This document shows positions 16,922 through 26,493 of a stretch of DNA of 64,000 nucleotides, one piece after another. The position numbers and the translations under genes were made by a program. The stretch comes from Siminovitchia fordii DSM 16014 = CIP 108821 (GTDB lineage Bacteria > Bacillota > Bacilli > Bacillales > Bacillaceae_C), in the NCBI RefSeq assembly GCF_000374565.1, contig NZ_KB894689.1, positions 124,001 through 188,000 on the forward strand. The letters are read 5' to 3'. Under the pieces are notes generated by a model. That model searched no databases, had not been told where the DNA came from, and worked only from the letters and a program-made list of their open reading frames with translations. The first letter of the stretch is position 1. Each line of letters begins with the position of its first letter.

Positions 16922-19240
16922 ATGACGATTATCGGGCAGAGTGTTTTCAGGAAGAACTCCTGGGAAAAGGTAACCGGAAAAGCGAAATATACGGACGATT
17001 TTGAGTCGCCTGAAATGCTGTACGGTAAGCTTGTGACAAGTCCTTATGGACACGCAAAAATAGATTTTTTTGATACGTCTGAAGCGCTAAAAATAAGAGG
17101 AGTGCGCGCTGTAATCACAGGAGGAGAATTTCCGCTCACGGGTGAAGAGATGCGGGACCGCCCGCCAATAGCTGTTGACAGGGTACGGTATTATGGGGAG
17201 GTTGTTGCCATCGTTGTTGCAGATACCCTTGCAACAGCTCAACTTGCAGCAACTCAAATCCGCATGACATATTCTCCTCTCCCGGTTGTGAATTCCCCAA
17301 GTGAAGCTCTCCAACCGGGTGCGCCACTTCTTCATGAAAAACTTGGCACCTATGAAAAAATTGCCGGTGTATATCCGGTGCCCGGGACAAATATTGCATC
17401 AAAAATTAAAATTCGCAAAGGAGACATTCGAAAGGGGTGGCAAGAGAGCGATATTTCTGTACGGTCCACCTTTTCCTTTAATCCATCGGACCATGCAGCG
17501 ATGGAAACTCGATGTTCTTTTGCGCAAATTCATGAAGACGGAACAATCGAAATCACTTCATCTTCACAGGCGCCTTTTATGATTAAAAAGCTGATCGCGC
17601 AATATTTTGGAATTCCTGTAGGCAACATTCTTGTGAAAACTCCATTGGTGGGCGGGGCCTACGGCGGAAAAGCATCAGTACAGCTTGAAATCCTGGCATA
17701 TATCGCATCAAAGGCGGTAAACGGCAGGCTGGTGAAAATCGTGAATGACAGGGAAGAAGATATGGTCACCTCTCCAGGACATATCGGTTTGGAGGCAACA
17801 GTAAAGCTTGGCTGCACAAGCGATGGAATGATAAAGGTTGCAGAGCTGCTTTATTTATGGGACGGCGGTGCCTATTCAGATAAATCGATAGACTTGGCTA
17901 GAGCAGGTGCTGTTGATTGCACGGGGCCTTACCGCATCGAAAATATTTATTGCGATTCACTTTCTATGTACACCAATCATCCTTATCCTGCGCCGTTCAG
18001 GGGTTTTAGCCACTCGGAAGTCCACTTCGCTTTCGAGCGTGCGATGGATATGATGGCAAAAAAATTAAACATGGATCCACTTGATTTCAGATATATAAAC
18101 GCGATCAGGCCGGGCGATACGACGCCCACCCAAGTAAAACTGAATACAAGCAATGTCGGCAACGTACAAAAATGTATGGACAGGTTAAAAGAACTAATTC
18201 ATTGGAAGGATGGGCAAAGGGTCGAAGTTGATGAAAACATAATAAGAGCCAAAGGAGTCAGCTGTATTTGGAAAACTTCCACAATCGATACAAACGCAAG
18301 CTCAGGAGTCATCTTAACGTTTAACCCGGATGGGAGCGTCAATTTAATGTCTGGCGTTGTAGAAATCGGAACCGGAACCAAAACGATCTTGGCACAGATT
18401 TTAGCTGAGAGATTGAAAATGCCGATTGAGAAAATCCACGTTCAAATGCTGGTCGACACCCGAAATACACCTGAGCATTGGAAGACTGTTGCTAGCAGAG
18501 GAACGTTCATGGCAGGCAGGGCGGTTCTAAACGCAGCAGACGATGTGATTTTGCAACTAAAGGAAAGGGCCTCTTGCATTTTGCGCGCACCTATTGAAGA
18601 TTTGGAAGTGGGGTATGAAAAAGTATTTCTTCGTGACGACCTGGATATCCACGTTCTTGTAAAAGACATTGCATATGGTTATGTTTATCCCAACGGAAAT
18701 GCGGTCGGCGGCCAGATCATCGGAAGCGGAACATACACGCTCAGGCATTTGACTCAACTGGATAAAGAAACGGGTGCGGGAAAGCCAGGGCCGGAATGGA
18801 CTGTCGGCGCTCAAGGTGTCGAAGTTGAGATCGATACAAGAACATACCGTTATCGGTTGTTAAAAGCTGTCTCTGTCATTGATATCGGCAGGGTGTTAAA
18901 TCAAAAGACAGCGGAAGGACAGGTAATGGGGGCAATGAATATGGGCCTGTCCTTTGGAGGGCGGGAAACCTTTCTTTTTGATCAATATGCGCGGGTTCTT
19001 AATCCCCAACTCAGGACGTACCGACCGATTCGCTATGGCGAGCAGCCTGAATACATCGTCGACTTTGTCCAAACGCCGCAATTGGATGCCCCTTATGGAG
19101 CACGGGGAGTCGGAGAGCATGGCCTGATTGGCATGCCGGCGGCACTGGCAAACAGTTTATCCGCAGCGCTTCAAGTGGATCTTCATCATCTGCCTCTTAC
19201 TCCTGAATTGTTATGGAGATCAAGAGAAGGGAGGACGTAA
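16922..19240 (+). CDS. Molybdenum hydroxylase, molybdopterin-binding large subunit
   Basis: About 772 aa, xanthine dehydrogenase/CoxL family. The N-terminal 'GKAKYTDD' opening is typical. Mo-cofactor loops include 'VGGAYGGKASV' (about residue 250), 'APFRGFSHSE' (about 360), 'EIGTGTKT' (about 480) and the catalytic Glu in 'GARGVGEHGL' (about 735). These enzymes hydroxylate N-heterocycles or aldehydes using water. I prefer ATG 16922 (MTIIGQSVF) to 16889, because it is where the family normally begins. The gene is 3 bp from the FAD subunit and heads a large-medium-small operon. The CO dehydrogenase AYRCSFR loop is absent; the substrate is unknown. Confidence 0.9.
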   Translation: MTIIGQSVFRKNSWEKVTGKAKYTDDFESPEMLYGKLVTSPYGHAKIDFFDTSEALKIRGVRAVITGGEFPLTGEEMRDRPPIAVDRVRYYGEVVAIVVADTLATAQLAATQIRMTYSPLPVVNSPSEALQPGAPLLHEKLGTYEKIAGVYPVPGTNIASKIKIRKGDIRKGWQESDISVRSTFSFNPSDHAAMETRCSFAQIHEDGTIEITSSSQAPFMIKKLIAQYFGIPVGNILVKTPLVGGAYGGKASVQLEILAYIASKAVNGRLVKIVNDREEDMVTSPGHIGLEATVKLGCTSDGMIKVAELLYLWDGGAYSDKSIDLARAGAVDCTGPYRIENIYCDSLSMYTNHPYPAPFRGFSHSEVHFAFERAMDMMAKKLNMDPLDFRYINAIRPGDTTPTQVKLNTSNVGNVQKCMDRLKELIHWKDGQRVEVDENIIRAKGVSCIWKTSTIDTNASSGVILTFNPDGSVNLMSGVVEIGTGTKTILAQILAERLKMPIEKIHVQMLVDTRNTPEHWKTVASRGTFMAGRAVLNAADDVILQLKERASCILRAPIEDLEVGYEKVFLRDDLDIHVLVKDIAYGYVYPNGNAVGGQIIGSGTYTLRHLTQLDKETGAGKPGPEWTVGAQGVEVEIDTRTYRYRLLKAVSVIDIGRVLNQKTAEGQVMGAMNMGLSFGGRETFLFDQYARVLNPQLRTYRPIRYGEQPEYIVDFVQTPQLDAPYGARGVGEHGLIGMPAALANSLSAALQVDLHHLPLTPELLWRSREGRT

Positions 19241-19243
19241 ACA

Positions 19244-20062
19244 TTGCTGCCGGCTTATGTGGAATATCACCGACCTGCAAGTTTGGAGGAAGCAGTGGAA
19301 ATGTTCCAGAATTTAAAACAGGCAAACAAAGAACCGATGTATTGGTCCGGTGGAACCGAAATTTTAACGCTTGGCCGGCTGAATATTGATACGCCGGGTT
19401 CCGTCATTGATATAAAAAACATCACGGAAACGATGGCTTTAGAAAAAACATCGCAGTTTTTATCGATTGGCGCTGCTGTTCCCTTGTCCGTTCTTGAAGA
19501 CGATAACAGTTTTCCATTATTAACAGAAGTTTCGAGTGGCGTTGCCGACCTGACCGCCCGCAATAAAATTACAATTGGAGGAAATATTTGCGGGAAAATT
19601 TTTTACAGAGAAGCGATATTGCCTTTTCTTTTGGCAGACAGCCATGTCCTCGTCGCAGATTTGCAAGGAATGAAGGAAGTCCCAATAAATGAGCTAAAAA
19701 TGGAAGAGGGACAATTGCTTGTATCCATTCAAACAGACGCTTCCTTTCTTCATCTGCCTTTTATTGCACGAAAAATACGGAAACAATGGGAGACCGGTTA
19801 TCCTCTTATAACCGCCGCGGCGGTCAAAACCGAAGGTCAGATCCGGTTGGCCTTTAGTGGACTTTGTCCATTTCCGTTTCGGTCATCAGCGATGGAAAAT
19901 GAATTAAACAAATCAGAATTGCCTATTGAGAATAGGATAGAGAGAGCTTTGGAACATGTGCCTGAACCAATCCTGGATGATATCGAGGGCTCCAGGGAGT
20001 ATCGTCTGTTCGTTTTACGAAATCTCTTACTGGACTTTTTGACCGAACTGGAGGGGGTTTAG
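19244..20062 (+). CDS. Molybdenum hydroxylase, FAD-binding medium subunit
   Basis: A 272-aa FAD-binding PCMH-type subunit. It begins 'LPAYVEYHRPASLEEAVEM', typical of CoxM/PucC-like proteins, and has the FAD loop 'YWSGGTEIL' (about 30-38). The second FAD motif, usually TIGGNLCN, reads 'TIGGNICGKIFYREA', so the stretch after it is atypical. TTG start with GAAGGGAGG. The stop overlaps the GTG start of the small subunit. It passes electrons from the iron-sulphur subunit to NAD+ or another acceptor. Confidence 0.85.
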   Translation: MLPAYVEYHRPASLEEAVEMFQNLKQANKEPMYWSGGTEILTLGRLNIDTPGSVIDIKNITETMALEKTSQFLSIGAAVPLSVLEDDNSFPLLTEVSSGVADLTARNKITIGGNICGKIFYREAILPFLLADSHVLVADLQGMKEVPINELKMEEGQLLVSIQTDASFLHLPFIARKIRKQWETGYPLITAAAVKTEGQIRLAFSGLCPFPFRSSAMENELNKSELPIENRIERALEHVPEPILDDIEGSREYRLFVLRNLLLDFLTELEGV

Positions 20063-20523
20063 TGGAAACACGAAAATTCACAGTTGAAATGGAAGTCAAT
20101 GGTGAAATGGTTGATGTTGAAATTTTGGCTGGGGAAACTCTTTTACATGTTCTGCGGAATAAGCTTGGGTTGACAGGCGCGAAACCTGGCTGCCTGAACG
20201 GGGATTGTGGAGCCTGCACGGTTATGGTGGGAGAGCTTCCTTTTAAATCATGCATTATGCTGGGGGTGGAAGCGGCGGGCCATAAAATCACCACAGTTGA
20301 AGGATTGCGAGATACGCCAATCCAGCGAGCTTTTATAGAACATTTCGCTTTCCAATGCGGCTACTGTACCCCGGGTTTCATCATCAATTGCCACTCATTG
20401 CTCCAGAATCATTCCAACCCATCAAAGGAAACGATAAAAAGCTGGCTTTCATCGAACATATGCAGATGTACAAGTTATCAGGAAATCGATGAAGCGGTCA
20501 TGTCAGTGATCAACAGCAAATGA
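20062..20523 (+). CDS. Molybdenum hydroxylase, [2Fe-2S] small subunit
   Basis: A 153-aa subunit with two [2Fe-2S] clusters. Plant-ferredoxin type: 'KPGCLNGDCGACTV' (about residues 39-52) with a distal Cys near 63. Second cluster: 'CGYCTPGF' (about 100) and 'CRC' in 'SNICRCTSY' (about 135). All eight Cys are present. GTG start overlaps the stop of the FAD subunit, with a GGAGGGGG site. Last gene of the three-gene operon, followed by a strong terminator. Confidence 0.93.
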   Translation: METRKFTVEMEVNGEMVDVEILAGETLLHVLRNKLGLTGAKPGCLNGDCGACTVMVGELPFKSCIMLGVEAAGHKITTVEGLRDTPIQRAFIEHFAFQCGYCTPGFIINCHSLLQNHSNPSKETIKSWLSSNICRCTSYQEIDEAVMSVINSK

Positions 20524-20566
20524 AAAGACACCTTTTCTTATTAAAAAGGGTGTCTTTATTTTTTTA
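20524..20566 (+). terminator. Rho-independent terminator of the hydroxylase operon
   Basis: AAAGACACCTTTT pairs with AAAAGGGTGTCTTT around CTTATT, followed by ATTTTTTT. Confidence 0.9.
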
Positions 20567-20671
20567 GCAAAATGAAAAGGGTATTTTCTATGGCTGGGGA
20601 TGAATCTCCATAAGTTATCTGAAAAGATAATTGTGTGAAGACGTCAAATATGATAAGTTTATAAAATAAAA

Positions 20672-20715
20672 TGAAGTTTAAACTTCACATTTAATCGATC
20701 TAAAAGTTTTAACTT
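20672..20715 (+). promoter_or_regulatory. Palindromic operator upstream of the RpiR gene
   Basis: TGAAGTTTAAACTTCA (20672-20687) is a perfect 16-bp palindrome. A weaker copy, AAGTTTTAACTT, follows at 20704-20715. Both lie 25-70 bp before the RpiR start, as expected of an autoregulatory operator. Confidence 0.5.
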
Positions 20716-20740
20716 CTTCATGTGATGTGGGTGAACAGTA

Positions 20741-21586
20741 ATGAAACTGATGGAATTGGTTCAGTCCCAATACGGCAATCTATCAAAGGGACAGCAAAAG
20801 GTTGCCAAATATTTGCTTGAGAATCCCAGGGAGTTTGCGCTTCATTCTGCCAAAGAGATTGGAGAAAAAGCCGGTCTCAGTGAGACGACAGTGATCCGTT
20901 TTTGTTATGCCATTGGCTTGTCAGGGTACTCTGAGCTTCAAAAAAACGTACGTGATCAATTTATTTCTGAAAAAAGCAGTCTAGCCAACTATTATTCTTC
21001 GAAATTGGACATAGTGGATGAATCTCGCTTTTTTGAGCAGGTTATGGAGAAAGATATCCAGTTTATCCGGGAAACAATGATGCGAATCAATGAAGCTGAT
21101 TTTCAAAAAGCCGTTGATTTGCTGGAATCAGCCGAGAAGGTATATATATGCGGGCTGAGATCATCTTTTTCAATGGCAAATTGGCTCGCTTTTTCACTTG
21201 GTATTGTCAGAAAAAATGTACAATTGATCCGAAGAGATACAGACGATGTTTTATCCATGATTTCCGGAATGAACAGCGATTCTGTCTTTGTTGCACTGTC
21301 TTTTCATCGATATATGAAGGAAACAATTCATATTGCAGAAATGGCCAAAGGCAAAGGGGCCTGCATTGTTGGGATTACGGATTCGCCGGTTGCACCGCTC
21401 CGGGACATTGCCGATATTCTGTTGCCGTTGTATTCTGCGGAAATGTCCACCCTGGATATTGCCCCAGCGTTGATTTCATTCATCAATGCCGTTGTGGCAG
21501 GTGTGACAATCAAAGACAAAGCTAAGTTTGAAAAACGGAAAGAAGAATACGAAAGAATGAATAGCGAAGGTCTATTCTTGAGTTAA
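20741..21586 (+). CDS. MurR/RpiR family transcriptional regulator
   Basis: A 281-aa regulator. N-terminal helix-turn-helix with 'LSKGQQKVAKYLLENP' and 'GLSETTVIRFCYAIGLSGY' (about residues 14-68). The C-terminal SIS domain (about 125-255) has 'VYICGLRSSFSMANW' and 'VALSFHRYMKETI', and normally senses a phosphosugar or related effector. The start ATG has a GGGTGA site. It is 24 bp upstream of the acyltransferase gene, so it probably controls the acyltransferase-racemase-transporter group, possibly through the palindrome at 20672. Confidence 0.92.
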   Translation: MKLMELVQSQYGNLSKGQQKVAKYLLENPREFALHSAKEIGEKAGLSETTVIRFCYAIGLSGYSELQKNVRDQFISEKSSLANYYSSKLDIVDESRFFEQVMEKDIQFIRETMMRINEADFQKAVDLLESAEKVYICGLRSSFSMANWLAFSLGIVRKNVQLIRRDTDDVLSMISGMNSDSVFVALSFHRYMKETIHIAEMAKGKGACIVGITDSPVAPLRDIADILLPLYSAEMSTLDIAPALISFINAVVAGVTIKDKAKFEKRKEEYERMNSEGLFLS

Positions 21587-21610
21587 TTTTTAAAAAAAGA
21601 GGTAAGTGAA

Positions 21611-22426
21611 ATGGTTGAAATACGCACGCTTCATACAACTCATGAGTTACAGCTTGTACAAAAACTAGAGAAAACCATTTGGGGTATGGAGCCGATTCCA
21701 ATCCATCAAACAATCACCGCAGTCAAGAATGGCGGACTGATGTTGGGAGCGTTCATTGGGGATGAACCTGTAGGAGTCAGCTACAGTTTTCCCGGGTATG
21801 CCAATGGAAAAAGTTATTTATGCTCACACCTGCTAGGGGTTCATCCGGACTACCAGCATAAGGGGATTGGAAGAAAGTTAAAAGAAGAACAAAAAGAAGC
21901 CGCGTTGAAATTGGGATACACTATGATGACGTGGACGTATGATCCTCTTGAAAGCAAAAATGCCTATTTGAATTTATCCAAGCTTGGCGGAATTTGCTCA
22001 ACATACGTAGAGAACTGTTATGGAGACATGGATGATTCACTGAATGCCGGACTTCCGACGGACCGTTTCAAATTAGAATGGTGGATTGATCGCCAATTTA
22101 TTATTCCAAAATGTGAAAAACAATTCAAAATACCCTGGGAATCTGTACAGGAAGGCATGCCGAAGCTGGCTGATGTTGATTCAGCACTTTCCGGGATTGG
22201 GGATTGTGACTCCGTCTATGTACCGGTTCCTTCCTTTTTCCAGGAACTGAAACAGAAAGACAAACTGCTTGTCATCGATTGGCGGATGAAGACCCGGAAA
22301 ATCTTTCAAACATTGTTTGCCAAAGGATTCGTGGCAGTTGCACTTGAACGGGAGCAAACGGGACCTGTCCATTATTATAAATTGGTCAAACAAGAATTAA
22401 TGGGAGTTGAAAAACATGAAAATTAA
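21611..22426 (+). CDS. GNAT family N-acyltransferase (predicted amino acid N-acyltransferase)
   Basis: A 271-aa acetyltransferase-fold protein. The acyl-CoA binding motif A is seen in '[22 protein letters not shown]' (about residues 76-97). The long C-terminal extension distinguishes it from small GNATs. It overlaps the racemase-like gene by 11 bp. In Geobacillus kaustophilus, as I recall, a GNAT next to an N-succinylamino acid racemase transfers succinyl groups to D-amino acids; the same pairing is seen here. I infer N-succinylation (or other N-acylation) of an amino acid as the role. Confidence 0.8.
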   Translation: MVEIRTLHTTHELQLVQKLEKTIWGMEPIPIHQTITAVKNGGLMLGAFIGDEPVGVSYSFPGYANGKSYLCSHLLGVHPDYQHKGIGRKLKEEQKEAALKLGYTMMTWTYDPLESKNAYLNLSKLGGICSTYVENCYGDMDDSLNAGLPTDRFKLEWWIDRQFIIPKCEKQFKIPWESVQEGMPKLADVDSALSGIGDCDSVYVPVPSFFQELKQKDKLLVIDWRMKTRKIFQTLFAKGFVAVALEREQTGPVHYYKLVKQELMGVEKHEN

Positions 22427-23522
22427 AGAAGTAACGTTGCGCCATTTGCAAATGAAGCTGAAGTTTCCATTTACGACAAGTTTTGGGACATTTCAGGACA
22501 GAGATTTTATTTTACTTGAAGCGAAAGACGAAAATGGCCGCTCAGGGTGGGGTGAATCAGTAGCTTTTCATTCACCGTGGTACAGTGAAGAAACGATGAA
22601 AACGAACTGGCATATGTTAGAGGATTATTTAATTCCTGCGTTATTGAATCAGGAAATTACACATCCGGATGAAGTTTCCGAGGTTTTTTCCAATATCCGT
22701 AAAAACAATATGGCCAAATCAACGATTGAAGGTGCGGTTTGGGATTTGTACAGCCAGCAAAAAGGCGTTTCCCTTGCTTCTGCACTTGGTGGAAAAAAAT
22801 CGAAGATAGAAGTCGGCATCAGCATCGGCATCCAGGAAACAGCTTCGGATCTTTTACGAATTATTGAAAAGCACGTAGAAGACGGCTATAAACGAATGAA
22901 AGTAAAAATCAAGCCGGGCTGGGACGTTGACGTGATGCGAGAGGTAAGAAAAGAGTTTCCGGATGTTCCGCTCATGGCAGATGCGAACTCCGCTTATACG
23001 TTAAAGGATATTGACACATTAAAAGCGTTGGATGAATTTGATCTGATGATGGTGGAACAGCCTTTGGCATCTGATGACATTATTGACCATGCCAAGCTGC
23101 AACAAGCGATTACCACTCCGGTTTGTCTTGATGAAAGCATCCATTCATATGAAGATGCAAGAAAAGCGATTGAATTGGGAAGCTGCCGTATTATCAACAT
23201 CAAAATTGGACGTGTCGGCGGCCTATCCGAATCCAAACGTATCCATGATTTGTGTGAAAGCCATGATATCCCTGTTTGGTGCGGCGGCATGCTCGAATCT
23301 GGAATAGGCCGGGCGCATAATGTGGCGTTGACAACTTTATCCAATTTTACAATGCCAGGCGATACGGCTGCGTCTTCACGCTACTGGGAGAAAGATATTA
23401 TTACACCGGAAGTTACGGTTACAGATGGTTATATTACTGTTCCTGATCAACCGGGAATTGGTTATGAGCCTGATGTGGAAGCCATCGAAGGTTTTACCAT
23501 TGAGAAGAAAACATTTAGATAA
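22416..23522 (+). CDS. Enolase-superfamily o-succinylbenzoate synthase / N-acylamino acid racemase
   Basis: A 368-aa muconate-lactonizing subgroup enzyme. Catalytic Lys pair 'KVKIKPG' (about 160-166), metal ligands in 'MADANSAY' (Asp, about 188), 'VEQPL' (Glu, about 213), 'CLDESI' (Asp, about 238) and second-side Lys in 'NIKIGRVGG' (about 262). Members can be MenC, racemases or both. The start ATG at 22416 has TGGGAG at good spacing; the TTG at 22407 is less likely. With no other men genes here and a GNAT partner, racemisation of N-acylamino acids is more likely than menaquinone synthesis. Confidence 0.87.
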   Translation: MKIKEVTLRHLQMKLKFPFTTSFGTFQDRDFILLEAKDENGRSGWGESVAFHSPWYSEETMKTNWHMLEDYLIPALLNQEITHPDEVSEVFSNIRKNNMAKSTIEGAVWDLYSQQKGVSLASALGGKKSKIEVGISIGIQETASDLLRIIEKHVEDGYKRMKVKIKPGWDVDVMREVRKEFPDVPLMADANSAYTLKDIDTLKALDEFDLMMVEQPLASDDIIDHAKLQQAITTPVCLDESIHSYEDARKAIELGSCRIINIKIGRVGGLSESKRIHDLCESHDIPVWCGGMLESGIGRAHNVALTTLSNFTMPGDTAASSRYWEKDIITPEVTVTDGYITVPDQPGIGYEPDVEAIEGFTIEKKTFR

Positions 23523-23547
23523 GGAAAAAGAGTATTTCTTTTTCCTT
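23521..23547 (+). terminator. Hairpin overlapping the racemase stop codon
   Basis: AAGGAAAAAG pairs with CTTTTTCCTT around a 7-nt loop. No U-tract follows, so it may attenuate or protect the mRNA end rather than terminate fully. Confidence 0.4.
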
Positions 23548-23588
23548 GTTCGTCAAATTGACAAAAAATTTAAACAAAGGGGATAATC

Positions 23589-24668
23589 ATGAAAAAAAGC
23601 ATTCAAATTGGCGGAGCTTTTATCGGCTTAATTGTTGGAGCCGGTTTTGCCTCAGGACAGGAGATACTACAGTTCTTTACAAGTTTTGGCTGGTTAGGAA
23701 TAATTGGTTCAGCAGTAGCCACTTTCTTATTTGCTTTTTTGGGTATGAACCTTGTCCAGCTTGGAAACCGTCTGCAAACAAACTCCCATAAGGAGGTCAT
23801 TTACCATATTTGTGGTAAGTATCTGGGAATCGCAGTCGATATTATAATGACCTTCTTTTTATTCGGTGTTACAGTTGTCATGTTCGCCGGAGCAGGTTCC
23901 ATATTTGAACAGCAGTTTGGCATACCGGGAATCGTCGGTAACATTTTACTTGCACTTATCACCATCATCGTCGTTTGTCTGAACATTGAAAAGGTCATTT
24001 CAGCCATAGGTATTGTCACACCGTTTCTAATTTTGGCGGTTATCATCATTGCTATATATTCATTGTCTACAGTGGATGTCACCTTTGCACAAATGCAGGA
24101 AGTCGCAAACACTCAAAAACCCGCTGCTTCCAATTGGGTGCTTGGCTCACTATTGTATGTTTCCTATAATATCGCTGCTGGAGCCGCGATGCTTGCTGTT
24201 ATGGGGGGAACTGTAAAAGATGAAAAAACAGCAGGATGGGGTGGAATTATCGGTGGCGTCGGATTGGGTGTTTTGATCTTTTTTATCAATATCGGAATGT
24301 TTGCAAAATTGGATGTTGTTTCGGGAACAGATATGCCAATGCTGCATTTGGCAAATGAAATTTCTCCCGTCTTTGGTGCCATTATGTCCTTTGTTTTATT
24401 GGGAATGATATTCAACACCGCGGTAGGGATGCTGTATGCTTTTACCGCACGGATTAGTAAAACAGATACGCCAAGGTTTAAGGTCCTTGTCGTCATTTGC
24501 GGAGTTGCCGCATTCGGTGCAAGCTTTGTCGGCTTTATTACACTTGTTGGAACAGTCTACCCAACTATGGGGTACCTTGGATTTACATTAATTGCAGCGA
24601 TTATTGTCGCATGGTTCAGATGGAAGCAGAAACCAGAAGTTCAGGATATGGGCAAACCCGCATCTTAA
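23589..24668 (+). CDS. ykvI: YkvI family membrane protein
   Basis: A 359-aa integral membrane protein with about 10 transmembrane segments. Its start ('GLIVGAGFASGQEILQFF') is characteristic of Bacillus YkvI, a distant relative of amino acid/Na+ symporters. The ATG follows AAAGGGG. It is 66 bp after the racemase gene and may be co-transcribed, so it could carry the amino acid handled by that pair. Function of the family is not established. Confidence 0.85.
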   Translation: MKKSIQIGGAFIGLIVGAGFASGQEILQFFTSFGWLGIIGSAVATFLFAFLGMNLVQLGNRLQTNSHKEVIYHICGKYLGIAVDIIMTFFLFGVTVVMFAGAGSIFEQQFGIPGIVGNILLALITIIVVCLNIEKVISAIGIVTPFLILAVIIIAIYSLSTVDVTFAQMQEVANTQKPAASNWVLGSLLYVSYNIAAGAAMLAVMGGTVKDEKTAGWGGIIGGVGLGVLIFFINIGMFAKLDVVSGTDMPMLHLANEISPVFGAIMSFVLLGMIFNTAVGMLYAFTARISKTDTPRFKVLVVICGVAAFGASFVGFITLVGTVYPTMGYLGFTLIAAIIVAWFRWKQKPEVQDMGKPAS

Positions 24669-24794
24669 TAGAGGAGATCTTTTTCTACGATTTGAGAATC
24701 TACTTTTCTGCTGGTATAGGTCTTGGGGGGCGAAGCATATTAGGGCTGTCAGAAATCCTTAATTGAAGGTAAGCGGATGTTAGAACGGGTTTAG

Positions 24795-25713
24795 TGCCCG
24801 TTCTAAGCTGCTTCCGGAAAAAACGGTCACGAATCGTGTGGATTAGTGCCCGTAATGAGCGTATATCCAAAAAATCGGTCACGAATCGTAAGGATTAGTG
24901 CCCGTAATGGGCGTTTATTCAAAAAAACGGTCACCAATCGTAAGGCAAGGTGCCCGTTCTGAGCGTATATCCCAAAAAGCGGTCACCAATCGTATGGAAA
25001 GGTGCCCGTTACGGGCGTATATCCCAAAAAGCGGTCACCAATCGTATGGAAAGGTGCCCGTTCTGAGCGTATATCCCAAAAAGCGGTCACGAATCGTATG
25101 GATTAGTGCCCGTTCTGTGCGTATATCCCAAAAAGCGGTCACGAATCGTAAGGATTAGTGCCCGTTCTGAGCGTATATCCCAAAAAGCGGTCACCAATCG
25201 TGTGGAAAGGTGCCCGTTACGGGCGTATATCCCAAAAAGCGGTCACGAATCGTATGGAAAGCTGCCCGTTCTGAGCGTATATCCCAAAAAGCGGTCACGA
25301 ATCGTAAGGATTAGTGCCCGTTCTGAGCGTATATCCCAAAAAGCGGTCACCAATCGTGTGGATTAGTGCCCGTTCTGATCGTATATCCCAAAAAGCGGTC
25401 ACCAATCGTGAGGAAAGGTGCCCGTTACGGGCGTATATCCCAAAAAGCGGTCACCAATCGTGTGGATTAGTGCCCGTTCTGATCGTATATCCCAAAAAGC
25501 GGTCACCAATTGTGTGGATTAGAGCCCGTTCTGTGCGTATATCCCAAAAAGCGGTCACCAATCGTATGGAAAGCTGCCCGTTCTGAGCGTATATCCCAAA
25601 AAGCGGTCACGAATCGTGTGGATTAGAGCCCGTTCTGTGCGTATATCCCAAAAAGCGGTCACTAATAGAGAGTTAAGCGCGTTTCTCCAAAAAGTGGTCA
25701 CGAATAGCCACCA
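24795..25713. repeat. Strict 52-bp tandem repeat array (17 units)
   Basis: Units start TGCCCGTTCTGAGCGTATAT (or close variants), then CCCAAAAAGCGGTCAC and GAATCGTATGGAAAGG. Starts fall at 24795 + 52n for n = 0-16 with no insertion or deletion; a degenerate 18th unit ends near 25713. Variation is confined to certain positions (TTCTGAG/TTACGGG/TAATGAG, CGAATCG/CCAATCG, GGATTAG/GGAAAGG). Three frames of 86-90 aa appear at 208-bp spacing, but 52 is not a multiple of 3, so they are artefacts. Just before, AGAACGGG/CCCGTTCT (24782-24804) forms a hairpin that runs into the first unit. Function unknown. Confidence 0.93.
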
Positions 25714-25884
25714 TCTTCAGAAAGGATCCGTTCCCGTTTGTTGAATAAATTTCTCCCCAATGGTCGTTTGGCTGCCGAGAAAATCAGTATCTGCTGATTT
25801 TGTCGCCGGCCTCATTTCTTCTATCTGAATAAACTTCCTAATAGATGCTATATTTAAATAAACCAGAGCGGGGGAAGTGATGAG

Positions 25885-26493
25885 TTGAAAAAAGAGAGGT
25901 TGGTACGTATTTTTGATAGGCAGGCGGAAAGGTACGAAAAGAATAAAGAGCCGTCCAACTTGAGAATGTGGCGAAGAAACCTTTTGAGCCAAGCGGAGGG
26001 TGAAGTGCTTGAACTGGCTGTTGGAGCGGGCGCCAACTTTCCATACTATCCTTCAGGTGTAAAGGTGACGGCTGCAGACTTCAGCGAAGAGATGCTGGCC
26101 GGAGCTCGAAAAAAAGCATCGGCTTACAATATTGAAGCTGAATGGATCTGTATGGACATAGAGAAAATGGATTTTGCCGCTCACTCATTTGATACCATTG
26201 TGTCGACTTTATCTTTCTGTTGTTATGAAAACCCTTTGGAGATGCTCAAAAAGATCCAGCATTGGTGCAAGCCTGAAGGAAAAATATTATTGCTGGAACA
26301 TGGAATCAGTTCCAATATAATGGTTTCTGGAGCTCAAAGAGTTTTGAATCCACTTTTATTTAAAATGATCGGTTGTCACCATACCCGAGATATCTTAAAA
26401 CTTGTCCGAGATTCAGGTTTAAACGTCCACAAGTCGGAAAGTCATTGGTTAAATATGTTTCATATTATTTGGGCAAGTCCTCGGAATCAATGA
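25885..26493 (+). CDS. Class I SAM-dependent methyltransferase
   Basis: A 202-aa protein with SAM motif I 'VLELAVGAGANFPYYP' (about residues 40-55), motif II 'VTAADFSEEML' and post-motif 'IVSTLSFCCYENPLEML'. It resembles the UbiE/phospholipid methyltransferase-like group of Bacillus. The substrate is unknown. The TTG start has GGGGAAGTG upstream; the nearby ATG is followed at once by a stop. It is an isolated gene directly after the 52-bp array. Confidence 0.88.
   Translation: MKKERLVRIFDRQAERYEKNKEPSNLRMWRRNLLSQAEGEVLELAVGAGANFPYYPSGVKVTAADFSEEMLAGARKKASAYNIEAEWICMDIEKMDFAAHSFDTIVSTLSFCCYENPLEMLKKIQHWCKPEGKILLLEHGISSNIMVSGAQRVLNPLLFKMIGCHHTRDILKLVRDSGLNVHKSESHWLNMFHIIWASPRNQ

Noticed and set aside
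24898-25586. Three 86-90-aa open frames with repeating ARSERISQKAVTNR-like peptide
   Set aside because: They arise from the 52-bp tandem repeat. The period is not divisible by three, so frames rotate and no constant peptide repeat exists.
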